Below, in pieces: positions 47,202 to 59,116 of a stretch of 64,000 nt of DNA. Each line of letters starts with the position of its first letter. Position 1 is the first letter of the stretch. Source of the DNA: Croceicoccus sp. Ery15 (GTDB lineage Bacteria > Pseudomonadota > Alphaproteobacteria > Sphingomonadales > Sphingomonadaceae); the NCBI RefSeq assembly GCF_020985305.1, contig NZ_CP087588.1, positions 2,592,501 to 2,656,500 on the forward strand. The letters run 5' to 3'. The notes beneath the pieces are model-generated. The model saw only the letters and a list, made by a program, of their open reading frames with translations. It had not been told where the DNA came from and ran no database searches. The translations under genes and the position numbers were made by a program.

Positions 47202-47875
47202 GCGAGGACCTGACGCCCGAGGAAGCAGCCCGCCGCGCTGAATACGAAGAGCGCGCGCGCAAGCTGTTCTCGGGCCCCGTCACATTTCTGCTCAGCGCGC
47301 CGCAGCTGAAATTCCTGCCCGAACCGACGGTGCCGGAAATCGCCTTTGCGGGCCGGTCGAACGTGGGCAAATCCTCGCTGCTGAACGCGCTGACGGGTCG
47401 CAAGGCGATCGCGCGCACGTCGGTCACGCCGGGGCGCACGCAAGAGCTGAACTATTTCGACGTCGGCGGGGGCGATGATACGCCGGTGCAATTCCGGCTG
47501 GTCGACATGCCCGGGTACGGCTTTGCCAAGGCGCCGCTGGCCGTGGTGAAGAAATGGCGTTTCCTTGTGAACGATTATCTGCGCGGGCGGCAGGTGTTGA
47601 AACGCACCCTGCTGCTGATCGATGCGCGCCACGGCATCAAGCCGGTGGATCACGAGATCATGGAAATGCTCGACGCGGCGGCCGTGTCCTATCGCATCGT
47701 CCTGACCAAATCGGACAAGATCAAGGCGAGCGAGCTGGAGGAAGTCACCCAGCGCACGCTGGCAGAGGCCCGCAAACATGCAGGGGCCTATCCCGAAATT
47801 TCTGTGACGTCCTCGGAAAAGGGCATGGGCATCGCCGAACTGCGCGGCTTTGTGCTGGAGAGTGCGGAGATCTAG
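47198..47875 (+). CDS. engB: Ribosome biogenesis GTP-binding protein EngB/YsxC
   Basis: TRAFAC GTPase of 225 residues that assists large-subunit assembly. G1 is GRSNVGKSS, G2 TSVTPGRTQ, G3 DMPGYG and G4 TKSDK. The start is GTG 47198, overlapping the yidC stop (GTGA). The 3' end overlaps an acyltransferase convergently by 4 bp. Confidence 0.96.
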   Translation: MSEDLTPEEAARRAEYEERARKLFSGPVTFLLSAPQLKFLPEPTVPEIAFAGRSNVGKSSLLNALTGRKAIARTSVTPGRTQELNYFDVGGGDDTPVQFRLVDMPGYGFAKAPLAVVKKWRFLVNDYLRGRQVLKRTLLLIDARHGIKPVDHEIMEMLDAAAVSYRIVLTKSDKIKASELEEVTQRTLAEARKHAGAYPEISVTSSEKGMGIAELRGFVLESAEI

Positions 47876-48933
47876 GGCGCGCGAGGGGGGACGAGTGCTC
47901 TTTGGGGGTTCAGCCAGCGCAGCATCACGCGTTCGACCCGCCGGTGCAGCCATTCCGCGATCCCCAGCGTAACAAAACCCAGCGCAACAGCCGCGACCGC
48001 CGGTTCGGGATGGAATCCGTCAACCGACAGAACCGCTTTGACGGCGAGTACCACCACGATCCAGTGAATCAGGTAGAGCGCATAGCTGCTGTCGCCGAAG
48101 AAGCCGATCCTGCGAACCCATTGCGGCAGGCCGTTCTGTTCGGCCATCACCAGCCCGGTAATCAAAAGCCAGCTTGGCACGCCCCACGATATGACACGCG
48201 GCACGCGATCGAAACCCGCCACAATGCCAATCGCGAACAGCCCGATGGATAGCGCGACCAGCAACAGGCCGCCGCGCCTTGGCAGCCGGCCCCTTACCAG
48301 CAGCCATGCCACGCCGGCGCCGGCCACGAATTCCAGCAATAGCGGGCTGCCCAGCATTTCGATAAACGCATTATCGACCGGCATCGCCACGCCCAGCGCA
48401 ATCGTGGCCAGAAACAATGCGGTCAGCGCGATTAAACCCCGCGTCAGCCCCGCCAGCATGGCCACCCCGAAGCAAAGGTAGAACAAGAGTTCGAACGCGA
48501 GGGTCCAGCCGGGCGGTATGATCGCGGCGGCACTGCCCGGCAACAGGAACAGCGCCGCGACAAGCATTGTCAGTTCGCGATCCCACGGCGTGCCGGCCAG
48601 CGCAAAGCCTGCCAGCGTAAGTGCCGCGCATATCCAGTATATCGGATAAATCCGTATCAGCCGTCGCCGGTAAAACGCGCCGATCGAATAGGATTTTTCG
48701 CGGGTGGTATAGACCATGATGAACCCGCTGATCACAAAGAAGATATGCACGCCCACCGCACCAAAGCTGAAAAGGTGGCTTTCCGCTGCGATCAACGGCC
48801 TGCTGACCGATGTGGCAAAGGCATGCTGCGCGTGGAACCACACCACCAGCATGGCCGCGATGGCCCGCATCATCTGGATCGAGTGGATCGTGCCCCGCAG
48901 AGGAGCGGCCGCAGCCACAGGTGCATTGGACAT
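47872..48933 (-). CDS. Acyltransferase 3 family membrane protein (OafA/YrhL type)
   Basis: Integral membrane O-acyltransferase of 353 residues with about ten membrane helices. The catalytic histidine motif is in IHSIQMMRAIAAMLVVWFHA, and FFVISGFIMVYTTR is the second family signature. It probably acylates a surface polysaccharide or lipid; no glycan cluster is adjacent, so the target is unknown. Confidence 0.9.
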   Translation of the reverse strand: MSNAPVAAAAPLRGTIHSIQMMRAIAAMLVVWFHAQHAFATSVSRPLIAAESHLFSFGAVGVHIFFVISGFIMVYTTREKSYSIGAFYRRRLIRIYPIYWICAALTLAGFALAGTPWDRELTMLVAALFLLPGSAAAIIPPGWTLAFELLFYLCFGVAMLAGLTRGLIALTALFLATIALGVAMPVDNAFIEMLGSPLLLEFVAGAGVAWLLVRGRLPRRGGLLLVALSIGLFAIGIVAGFDRVPRVISWGVPSWLLITGLVMAEQNGLPQWVRRIGFFGDSSYALYLIHWIVVVLAVKAVLSVDGFHPEPAVAAVALGFVTLGIAEWLHRRVERVMLRWLNPQRALVPPRAP

Positions 48934-49033
48934 CAGGACAGGGCCGGCCGGATTTGCCCCAACGGGCCGTCAAACTCCATATGGGCGCGATACATTCAAC
49001 TCGTTCTGCATGGCAATGTTCAGGCCGCCTTTA

Positions 49034-49708
49034 TCAATAACCCACATATCTTCCCGGCCGGTGGTTCACCATCAGGATCGAATTGATCGCCAACGCCGAC
49101 AGGACCGAAATCAGGAACGGCATCCAGTCCAGCGTGACAAGTGATGCGGTTAGGATGGCGGCATCGCCGATCATTTGCGTGCGGCCCGCGTTCCACCCCT
49201 TCGTCTTCATCAGCGCCAGCGCAACGATACCCGAACCGCCCACCCCCGCGCCGTGGCGGGCCAGCGACAAAATGCCCAACCCCGCCATCCAGCCGCCGAT
49301 CAGCGCCGCGAACAGGGGATTCACGCTATCGGTGACGATGCCCCACGGCACCACCATGCCCAGAACCATGATCGCCACATTGGCAAGCAGGGTCTTGAGC
49401 GCAAAGGACCGGCCCATGAAGCGCGCGGCCAGAAAGAAGAACGGGATATTGATGACGATGAACAGGGTCGTCGCGGGCAGCGGCACTAGATAGCTGGCCA
49501 GCAGCGCCACACCCGCCATGCCGCCCGTAACCAGCCCCGCCTTGTGCAGCAGCACCACGGCAAAGGCGATCATGCTGCTGCCGATCACGATGGCATAGCA
49601 ATCCTCGGCCAGCGAATGGCGCATCAGGTCGCGCACCGGCGTATGTTCGGCGGCCCCGTCGGTGGCGCACTCGTCAATGGCTGGCGATATGTCGGTTCGC
49701 TGCTGCAT
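49034..49708 (-). CDS. YitT family membrane protein
   Basis: Protein of 224 residues with about five membrane helices: YAIVIGSSMIAFAVVLLHK, AGLVTGGMAGVALL (the GG-x-AG motif of the family) and TDSVNPLFAALIGGWMAGLG. YitT proteins are of unknown transport function. ATG 49708 chosen; MPGRF at 49741 is an alternative. Divergent from the LuxR-type gene. Confidence 0.85.
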   Translation of the reverse strand: MQQRTDISPAIDECATDGAAEHTPVRDLMRHSLAEDCYAIVIGSSMIAFAVVLLHKAGLVTGGMAGVALLASYLVPLPATTLFIVINIPFFFLAARFMGRSFALKTLLANVAIMVLGMVVPWGIVTDSVNPLFAALIGGWMAGLGILSLARHGAGVGGSGIVALALMKTKGWNAGRTQMIGDAAILTASLVTLDWMPFLISVLSALAINSILMVNHRPGRYVGY

Positions 49709-49931
49709 GGCGTCCTTCGAAAAAACGAAACGGCCAGGCATCCTCTTGTCATCCCCCTCGCACAGCCTTGGCGGCGTGCTTCGGGAAGAGGCGCTTTTGC
49801 GCATTCGCATGATCATGCGCAAGCCCCGATTGCGGCTGCGCAATATATGGAAAGGCGACTGGAAAGCGCGCGCACTCCACCCTATGCTGGGTGCCGGTGA
49901 TGGGGCAATACCGGCAAAGAGGGGCAATCGA

Positions 49932-50774
49932 ATGAGCGCGGAATATCCGGCCCTGACAGAGCGGGAGAAGGAAACGCTGCGCCTGTTGCTGGCAGGGCAC
50001 GAGGCGAAATCGATCGCGCGAGAGCTGGATCTGTCGGTCCATACGGTGAACGACCGGCTGCGCAATGCCCGCGCCAAGCTGGGCGTGAACAGCAGCCGCG
50101 AAGCCGCCCGCAGGCTGGCCGAGATCGAGGGCGACCCCCAATTTTCAGGGGCACCCGAATTTTCTGCGCACACACCGCAAACCGCGCCCGAATCGCTGGC
50201 ACACAACGCATTCGGGGTCGAATCCGCAAACGGGGAACAGGCACAAGAGGATCAGTCAACAACCGGCCGCAAGAAAGGACATCCCCTTATGTGGCTTTCA
50301 GGAGGAATGATCATCATGTCGCTTATCATCGCTGCCATCGCGCTTTCGTCGATCACTGGACCGACCGGCGCACCCGCCGGAAACGCCGCGCAGACCGCCC
50401 CCGTACAAATGCAGGCCGCTGCCGAGACCGAAGGCGCCAGCGCCGTCGCCGCGCGTGGCTGGCTGGCCCTGGTCGACAGCAGCCAGTGGGAACAAAGCTG
50501 GGAAACCGCGGGCACCATGTTCAAATCGCAGCTGACCGCGGCGCAATGGACCGAAACGGTCCAGCCCGTCCGCCAGCCGCTGGGCGCGCTGGTATCCCGG
50601 CAGTTGGCCAGCGCGAACCATACCGACAGCCTGCCCGGCGTGCCCAAGGGCGAATATGCCGTGCTGCAGTTCCGCACCGACTTTACCGATATGAAGAACA
50701 CGGTCGAAACCGTTACTCTGGTAAAGGAAGCATCGGGCTGGGCCGTGGTCGGCTATTTCATCAAACCCGCCTGA
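49932..50774 (+). CDS. LuxR-type helix-turn-helix membrane protein with DUF4019 domain
   Basis: Protein of 280 residues. An N-terminal LuxR HTH (LTEREKETLRLLLAGHEAKS, DLSVHTVNDRLRNARAKLGV) is in the cytosol, one membrane helix follows (WLSGGMIIMSLIIAAIALSS), and a periplasmic DUF4019 domain ends the protein (GWLALVDSSQWEQSWETAG). This one-component architecture would join envelope sensing directly to DNA binding. Start ATG 49932 has AGAGGGG. Confidence 0.88.
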   Translation: MSAEYPALTEREKETLRLLLAGHEAKSIARELDLSVHTVNDRLRNARAKLGVNSSREAARRLAEIEGDPQFSGAPEFSAHTPQTAPESLAHNAFGVESANGEQAQEDQSTTGRKKGHPLMWLSGGMIIMSLIIAAIALSSITGPTGAPAGNAAQTAPVQMQAAAETEGASAVAARGWLALVDSSQWEQSWETAGTMFKSQLTAAQWTETVQPVRQPLGALVSRQLASANHTDSLPGVPKGEYAVLQFRTDFTDMKNTVETVTLVKEASGWAVVGYFIKPA

Positions 50775-50793
50775 TCCGGCGCTGAAATGCAAT

Positions 50794-50840
50794 GCGGGAT
50801 TAGATCGCTCGACTTCACGGTCGTGCAGGTCTAATCCCGC
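50794..50840. promoter_or_regulatory. Long hairpin between LuxR-type gene and GST gene
   Basis: Perfect 11-bp arms GCGGGATTAGA and TCTAATCCCGC enclose an inner CGAC/GTCG stem. It ends 5 bp before the GST ATG, so the transcript would fold right at the start codon. No T-tract follows, which speaks against a simple terminator. Confidence 0.6.
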
Positions 50841-50845
50841 GCCCC

Positions 50846-51547
50846 ATGAAACTGATCATCGGCAACAAGAACTATTCCAGCTGGTCCCTGCGCGGATGGC
50901 TTGCTGCGAAACAGTCCGGCCTCTCGTTCGAAGAGATCACCGTCAATATCAGCGGTGAGGAGTGGGAGGATGCCAAGAAGAACTGGGGCGATGTCCAGCC
51001 GTCCAGCGGCAAGGTGCCGATCCTGTGGGATGGCGAAGTCGTCATCTGGGACAGCCTGGCCATCCTCGAATATCTCGACGACCGGATCTGCGAGGAAGCC
51101 CAGAACGCCCGAAAGGATGTTTGGGCGGGCAGCCGGTTCTGGCCCAAGGACCCCGTCGCGCGCGGCCTGTGCCGTTCGATGGTCGCCGAAATGCACAGCG
51201 CCTATCAGGCGCTTCGCCGCGAACTGCCGATGAACGTGCGCCGCCGGGTCGAAGGGATCGATCTGTCGGACGAGGCCAAGGGCAATATCGTGCGCATCCT
51301 TTCGCTTTGGGCAGAGGCGCGGTCGCGTTTCGGTTCGGGCGGGCCGTTCCTGTTCGGCAGCTATTCCGCCGCCGACATCTTCTATGCCCCCGTCGTCAGC
51401 CGGTTCATGACCTATGGCATCGGCGTTCCCAAATTCGCGCAGGCCTATATGGAAGCGGTGTGGGAACATGAATGGATGCAGGAATGGATCGCCGGAGCCG
51501 AAGAAGAGGACTGGCGGATCGAAGCGTTCGAGGTCGCGGCAGAGTAG
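50846..51547 (+). CDS. Glutathione S-transferase family protein
   Basis: Protein of 233 residues with an N-terminal thioredoxin fold (MKLIIGNKNYSSWSLRGWLA, the SSWS replacing the catalytic Ser/Tyr region), GKVPILWDGEVVIWDSLAI (the GSH-binding Pro and Asp-Ser), and a C-terminal helical domain. Conjugation substrate unknown. There is no ribosome site between the upstream hairpin and ATG 50846. Confidence 0.9.
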   Translation: MKLIIGNKNYSSWSLRGWLAAKQSGLSFEEITVNISGEEWEDAKKNWGDVQPSSGKVPILWDGEVVIWDSLAILEYLDDRICEEAQNARKDVWAGSRFWPKDPVARGLCRSMVAEMHSAYQALRRELPMNVRRRVEGIDLSDEAKGNIVRILSLWAEARSRFGSGGPFLFGSYSAADIFYAPVVSRFMTYGIGVPKFAQAYMEAVWEHEWMQEWIAGAEEEDWRIEAFEVAAE

Positions 51548-51556
51548 GCGTTCCGT

Positions 51557-52447
51557 TCAGCCTGTCGCGTCGCTTTCCCCAAGCACCGCGCGCATGTGCT
51601 CGATCGCGCGTTGTGCACGCGCTGAAAGCGGCCATTCGGCGCGGTGGATAAGCCATAAACGGTCGCGCACCGGATCGCCCGCGACCACTGCGATCGCGTC
51701 CTGCCGCCCAAAAGCCAAGCGTGCATGGCGCGGCAATACGGTAAAACCCAGCCCGCGAGCCACGGGTTCTGCGATCAGCCCGATCTGATTGACAAAACCG
51801 CGCACCGGCAGATGCCCCACTCCCGGATTGCCGGCAAACCGCTGCGTCAGAAGCCTTGTCGCCATCGCCTTCCCGTCAGGATGATCGATGAACCCGATAC
51901 GCATCAGATCGTCCCAGCCTTCCGCTGCCTTGCCCGCCGGTACGATCAGTTCCAACGATTCCCGTGTGAATAGCTGGTGAGTCAGCCGAGGGTCTTCGGG
52001 CGGATGGGTTACCATACCCAGTTCAGCACGGTTTTCGGCGACTGCAGCGATAATGTCGGGGTCAGGCGCAAAACGGTGATGCACGGTCAGGCCGGGCGTA
52101 TCCGCCTGCAAGTCCAGAAGTCTTGGATACAGGAACTGACCTATGCTGCCGGGCGTGATGATCGACAAAGGGCCCGTTGCGGCCTCTCCTTCCGAAAGAC
52201 GAGCCTGCAGCCGTCGTTCGGCCGTCTCCAGCTCTGCCGCATGGTCGATCAACGCCTGTCCCGCAGGCGTCAGCTCAAAGCGGCGCGGCCCGCGCAATAG
52301 GACGGGGCCTATCCGGTCTTCCAAATGCCTGACATGTTGACTGATAGCGGCCTGCGTCAAATCCAGCCGATCGGCTGCACGGGTAAAGCTGCCCTCTTGC
52401 ACCAGCATAGCGAAACTGCGGATCCAGACGGGATTTAGCATTAGCAT
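51557..52447 (-). CDS. LysR family transcriptional regulator
   Basis: Protein of 296 residues. The N-terminal winged HTH (FAMLVQEGSFTRAADRLDL, TQAAISQHVRHLEDRIG) is followed by the effector-binding domain. It is divergent from a VOC protein gene with a palindrome between them, the usual LysR-target layout. The ArgP-like opening hints at that subfamily, without certainty. Confidence 0.92.
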   Translation of the reverse strand: MLMLNPVWIRSFAMLVQEGSFTRAADRLDLTQAAISQHVRHLEDRIGPVLLRGPRRFELTPAGQALIDHAAELETAERRLQARLSEGEAATGPLSIITPGSIGQFLYPRLLDLQADTPGLTVHHRFAPDPDIIAAVAENRAELGMVTHPPEDPRLTHQLFTRESLELIVPAGKAAEGWDDLMRIGFIDHPDGKAMATRLLTQRFAGNPGVGHLPVRGFVNQIGLIAEPVARGLGFTVLPRHARLAFGRQDAIAVVAGDPVRDRLWLIHRAEWPLSARAQRAIEHMRAVLGESDATG

Positions 52448-52458
52448 ATTTTATATAT

Positions 52459-52489
52459 GCCATAAGGTTTCGCAAGTTCAACTTATGGC
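52459..52489. promoter_or_regulatory. Palindromic LysR-type operator candidate
   Basis: GCCATAAG and CTTATGGC form perfect 8-bp arms 15 bp apart, in the 85-bp gap between the divergent LysR and VOC genes. Position and spacing fit a LysR recognition site. Confidence 0.65.
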
Positions 52490-52532
52490 CCTGGCACCCT
52501 AGGTCGTGAAACTGCACAGCAGGAGTTTCACA

Positions 52533-53048
52533 ATGCACACCCCCTATCCGCGCAATTTTTCGCATATCGGATTGTCTGTCACCGATCTGGATGCAGCGGT
52601 AGAATTCTATACCGAAGTCATGGGCTGGTACCTGATCATGCCCCCCACCACCATTGCCGAGGATGACAGCGCCATCGGCGTGATGTGCACCGATGTATTC
52701 GGAGCAGGCTGGGGCAGTTTCCGCATTGCCCATTTGTCGACCGGCGATCGCATCGGCGTAGAGATTTTCCAGTTCCCCGAAGCGGAAAAGCCCGCGAATA
52801 ATTTCGAATATTGGAAAACCGGCGTCTTTCATTTTTGCGTGCAGGACCCGGATGTCGAGGGGCTGGCTGAAAAGATCGTCGCTGCTGGCGGCAAACAGCG
52901 CATGCCCGTCCGCGAATATTTCCCGGGAGAGAAGCCTTACCGCATGGTCTATATGGAAGATCCGTTCGGCAACATCCTCGAAATCTATTCGCACAGTTAC
53001 GAGCTGACCTATTCGGCGGGTGCCTATGGTCCGGCGGACAACAGCTGA
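52533..53048 (+). CDS. VOC family protein (glyoxalase-like)
   Basis: Protein of 171 residues of the vicinal oxygen chelate fold. FSHIGLSVTDLDAAVEFYTE provides the first metal ligand (His), FHFCVQDPDVEGL the second, and DPFGNILEIYS the Glu. Whether it acts as lactoylglutathione lyase, dioxygenase or a detoxifying enzyme is open. ATG 52533 follows AGGAG. Likely controlled by the divergent LysR protein. Confidence 0.88.
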   Translation: MHTPYPRNFSHIGLSVTDLDAAVEFYTEVMGWYLIMPPTTIAEDDSAIGVMCTDVFGAGWGSFRIAHLSTGDRIGVEIFQFPEAEKPANNFEYWKTGVFHFCVQDPDVEGLAEKIVAAGGKQRMPVREYFPGEKPYRMVYMEDPFGNILEIYSHSYELTYSAGAYGPADNS

Positions 53049-53086
53049 GGCAAACAGGGGGGGGCAGGCCCGAAGGCGGCCTGCCT

Positions 53087-55844
<2,758 letters not shown>

Positions 55845-55882
55845 CAAGCGCTTGCGACGCGGCACGGCACGCTCTAGGCGGC

Positions 55883-56320
55883 GTGCCGATGGGCGCAATC
55901 CGGCATAGGCACCTGACGATCTGGACCGTGCTGGCACTCGCCTTCGTGGTGCGCGCGCTGGTGCCTGCGGGATGGATGCCTGCCGATCTGGCGCAAGGCT
56001 CGGTGCTGATGCCCTGTCCCACCGATCCGGCGATGGGCCGCATATTCGGCGATGCTTCTGCCGCCACAGCGTCCGATCCTCATTCCGCGCATCACGGCCA
56101 TCATAACGCGCCGACGGCAGATGCCGATTTCAACCCGCATGACGCCCCGCCCTGCGCCTTCACCGCGCTGGCCAGCCATGCGCCCGAGCCGCCCTTCGCC
56201 CAGTTGCCCCAGCCGCCTTTGCCCGAAGGACAGGCCGCGATTCCCGTCCGCGCACCGCTGATCCTTGAGAGGATCGCCCGCGAACGCCCGCCCAGCCGCG
56301 CACCGCCGCTTCCTGCCTGA
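55883..56320 (+). CDS. DUF2946-like small membrane/periplasmic protein
   Basis: Protein of 145 residues with one N-terminal hydrophobic helix (LTIWTVLALAFVVRALVPAGWMP), conserved MPCP, and a His-rich periplasmic part (SAHHGHHN, FNPHDAPPC). The arrangement resembles DUF2946 proteins found next to copper-handling genes. ATG 55889 is an alternative start to GTG 55883. Probably co-transcribed with the barrel gene 55 bp downstream. Confidence 0.7.
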   Translation: MPMGAIRHRHLTIWTVLALAFVVRALVPAGWMPADLAQGSVLMPCPTDPAMGRIFGDASAATASDPHSAHHGHHNAPTADADFNPHDAPPCAFTALASHAPEPPFAQLPQPPLPEGQAAIPVRAPLILERIARERPPSRAPPLPA

Positions 56321-56374
56321 TGCCCTCGGCCGGAGTCCTTCGGCCAAATCAAGCACACAGACAGGATTATCGAA

Positions 56375-57535
56375 ATGAAACGCTTTCAAGCGCGCACGGC
56401 CTGCGCGCTCATTACCCTTGCCTGCGCGACGCCCGCGCTGGCCGACGACAACATCGCCATCGAGAATGACGCCGCTGCGACAGCCAGCGTGGCGATTGCC
56501 GAGGCTCCGCCCATCGTGGTCGAGCCGACGCTGATGCACCCGAGCGCTGCCCTGATGAACGATCACATGCACGACGGCGGCGAATTCATGGTCGGACTTC
56601 GCTGGATGCGCGAGAATTATGGCGGCGCCAACCAGTCGGGCACGAAAAAACTGACCGATGCGGACGTTCTGGCCGCAGGCTATACCGTGCGCGCCAGCGA
56701 CATGACGATGGACATGGTCATGCTCGACCTGATGTACGCCCCCAATGACGATATCACGCTGATGGTGATGCCGATGTGGATGCGGCACGAGATGACCATG
56801 CTGGGCATCGATCCCATGGCCGGCATGGATCACGACATGGATGACATGGACGGTATGGATGGCATGGATATGGGCGGGGGCCACGGCGGCCACTCCATGG
56901 GCTATGGCGATACGATGACCCATTCGGTCGAGGGTATCTCGGATACTTTGGTATCGGCCTCATACCGTTTGGCGCGGACCGGCACTTTCAACGCCCATGC
57001 CACGCTGGGTGTGTGGGTGCCGACCGGATCTGTTTCGAAGCGCAATGCCGATGGCAGCTTCGTGCATTATGGCATGCAGCCCGGCAGCGGCACGTGGGAC
57101 ATCGAACCTGCGGTGACCGTATCGGGTCAGAACGGGTCATTCGGCTGGGGCGCGCAGGGCAGCTATAAATGGCGGGCCGAAGATGCGAACACGTCCGGCT
57201 TTGCGTTCGGCGATGTCGCGAAGGCGAGCGGCTGGGCCAGCTATGCGCTGACTCCTTCGGTCGGCGCTGTCGCGCGTCTGGGCTGGGAGCACGAAGGCGC
57301 GATCGAGGGGCATTACAACGATGCCCACAACCATAGCAGCCCGTCGGACATTCAGGGCAACTACGGTGGCGACACCATCCACCTCGGGCTGGGCGCCAAT
57401 GCGCTATTGCCCTTTGGCGGTGCCAAGCGTCCGCAATTGAGCGCGGAAGCTGCCTTTCCGCTCTATCAGGACCTCAACGGCATCCAGCTGCCCGAGGACT
57501 GGCGCCTGTCCGTCAGCCTTAGTCAGGCGTTCTGA
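56375..57535 (+). CDS. Outer-membrane beta-barrel protein with Met/His/Asp-rich loop (copper-linked)
   Basis: Protein of 386 residues with a signal peptide (ACALITLACATPALA) and a beta-rich body with an aromatic C-terminus (VSLSQAF), typical for an outer-membrane barrel. Residues about 130-185 carry a dense Met/Asp/Gly/His run (GMDHDMDDMDGMDGM, GGGHGGHSMG), like copper- or silver-binding loops. Function is inferred from this and the DUF2946-like neighbour. The 3' end overlaps the next gene convergently by 17 bp. Confidence 0.75.
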   Translation: MKRFQARTACALITLACATPALADDNIAIENDAAATASVAIAEAPPIVVEPTLMHPSAALMNDHMHDGGEFMVGLRWMRENYGGANQSGTKKLTDADVLAAGYTVRASDMTMDMVMLDLMYAPNDDITLMVMPMWMRHEMTMLGIDPMAGMDHDMDDMDGMDGMDMGGGHGGHSMGYGDTMTHSVEGISDTLVSASYRLARTGTFNAHATLGVWVPTGSVSKRNADGSFVHYGMQPGSGTWDIEPAVTVSGQNGSFGWGAQGSYKWRAEDANTSGFAFGDVAKASGWASYALTPSVGAVARLGWEHEGAIEGHYNDAHNHSSPSDIQGNYGGDTIHLGLGANALLPFGGAKRPQLSAEAAFPLYQDLNGIQLPEDWRLSVSLSQAF

Positions 57536-58250
57536 TCGCCTTTTGGGTGCCGCCTTCATGCGGGGGCGGCACCCATTTCATCACCGATCCGGCAAAGGGC
57601 GTCCACGCACCCGTCGGGATACCGGCGCGGCGCAGGCTTTCGCCCGTCCATTCGTTGCAGGTTAGGTACAGCGTATAGGTCCCGCGCGCGTCATAGAACA
57701 CGTCCTGCGGGCCATAGCCTGCATAATGCCGCCGCTGCCCGCGCGGCGGCAGATCGCGCAGCAGGGCGCGGACCAGCGCGCGATATTGCGCGCGGCTGAT
57801 GTGCAGCGGCCGGTAATGCTCCGACGGCTGCGGGTTCACCCAATGCTCGACATGCATCAGCCCCTCACCCCCGAAACCCGCCACGCGCAACACCAGCAGC
57901 GGCGACAGATCGGCCCATGTCGGCGTGTCGAGAAACACGTCGCGCTGGCCCCAGCTGATACCGATATGCGTATAGGGGCGCGCCGGTTCGGCCAGATCGG
58001 TGACAGGGAAGACGCGGTGCCAGTCGAGGCCATCGGCGCGGACGGGCACCACCACCGACGTATGCACGCCATTGGTGGCGATCATGATATCGATGCCGTC
58101 TTCCGGCCCGGCAAATTCGCGATGGGCGGGAAAGGACGACCCGATCCATCCGCACAGGAAATAGGCGCCGATGGCCAGCGCGGCCCAGCCCGATGCCGCG
58201 CGAAGGAGCCTTAACGCGCGCTGCGCCGCCGGAGCCACAGGATCGACCAA
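57519..58250 (-). CDS. DUF2459 (TIGR02117) family protein
   Basis: Protein of 243 residues with an N-terminal membrane anchor and a conserved soluble domain (ATNGVHTSVVVPVRADGLDW, YTHIGISWGQRDVFLDTP, YLTCNEWTGESLRRAGIP). Members often occur near polyhydroxyalkanoate or envelope genes; the biochemical role is unknown. Its start overlaps the prmA end by 40 bp, so it is the last gene of an SDR-MBL-prmA operon. Confidence 0.85.
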   Translation of the reverse strand: MVDPVAPAAQRALRLLRAASGWAALAIGAYFLCGWIGSSFPAHREFAGPEDGIDIMIATNGVHTSVVVPVRADGLDWHRVFPVTDLAEPARPYTHIGISWGQRDVFLDTPTWADLSPLLVLRVAGFGGEGLMHVEHWVNPQPSEHYRPLHISRAQYRALVRALLRDLPPRGQRRHYAGYGPQDVFYDARGTYTLYLTCNEWTGESLRRAGIPTGAWTPFAGSVMKWVPPPHEGGTQKAIRTPD

Positions 58251-59116
58251 TCGCCATTCACCGCCCGCCGCGCCAACCGAAAGCCCGCCCGAAACGCCGC
58301 GCGCCGCACGGCCTGTTCCTGCGTGGTCAGCAGGCCCGCCAGCACCAGATGACCGCCCGGCGCGCAGATTTTGGCAAAATCGCCCGACAATTCGATCAGC
58401 GGCCCCGCCAGAATATTGGCGATCACCAGATCATAGGGCGCGCGTGCCTGAATCAGCGGCGAATCGCAGCCTGCCGCCACTGTCATCACCAGTTGGCCCG
58501 CGCCGCCGCCCATGGCAAAGCCGTTGGCCTGCGCGTTATGCTCCACCACTTGCGTGCAGACAGCATCGATATCCGATGCCAGCGCCAGCGCGCGCGGCCA
58601 CATATCCATCGCGGCAAAGGCCAGCAGCCCCGTCCCCGTGCCGATATCCGCGATATTGCGCACCACCGCGCCCTCACGCTTCATCAGCGACAGCATTTCA
58701 AGGCAGCCCGCCGTCGTCTCGTGCTGGCCGGTGCCGAATGCCTGGCTGGCGGGGATCAGCAAATCGCGCACCCCATCCTGCTCCGCAGGCGGAAAATCGG
58801 GCGTGTGCACATGGAACCGCCCCGCGCGGATCGGCTGCGTCAGGTTCTGGCTGACGACCAGCCAGTCGGTATCGGGCAGCTTCTCAACCTCCAGCGCGGG
58901 CGCGCCAAAGGCGAACAGACCCGTCACTGCCGCCTTGTCGGCCCTGGTCGGCTTTCGCGGCAGCCACGCCTCCAGCTTCCATTCAAGCGGCTTGTCCTCG
59001 GCAATTTCGCTGCCTGCGATGACGATTTCGGGGTCCCAGTCCCACACATCCTCATGCGCGACAAGCGCAGCCTGCACCACGTCGCGCGGGGCATGAGCGA
59101 TGATCTTCCAGCTCAC
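58211..59116 (-). CDS. prmA: Ribosomal protein L11 methyltransferase
   Basis: SAM-dependent enzyme of 301 residues that trimethylates L11. FGTGQHETTAGCLEML and IADIGTGTGLLAFAAMDM are the family and SAM motifs; DLVIANILAGPLIEL is the NPPY-like catalytic motif (N-I-L-A). Overlaps its upstream and downstream genes. Confidence 0.92.
   Translation of the reverse strand: MSWKIIAHAPRDVVQAALVAHEDVWDWDPEIVIAGSEIAEDKPLEWKLEAWLPRKPTRADKAAVTGLFAFGAPALEVEKLPDTDWLVVSQNLTQPIRAGRFHVHTPDFPPAEQDGVRDLLIPASQAFGTGQHETTAGCLEMLSLMKREGAVVRNIADIGTGTGLLAFAAMDMWPRALALASDIDAVCTQVVEHNAQANGFAMGGGAGQLVMTVAAGCDSPLIQARAPYDLVIANILAGPLIELSGDFAKICAPGGHLVLAGLLTTQEQAVRRAAFRAGFRLARRAVNGDWSILWLRRRSAR

Noticed and set aside
56754..56963. 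Tandem repeat DNA in the barrel gene as a CRISPR-like or minisatellite array
   Set aside because: The repetition comes from Met-Asp-Gly codons in the coding frame; units are short, irregular and have no spacers.
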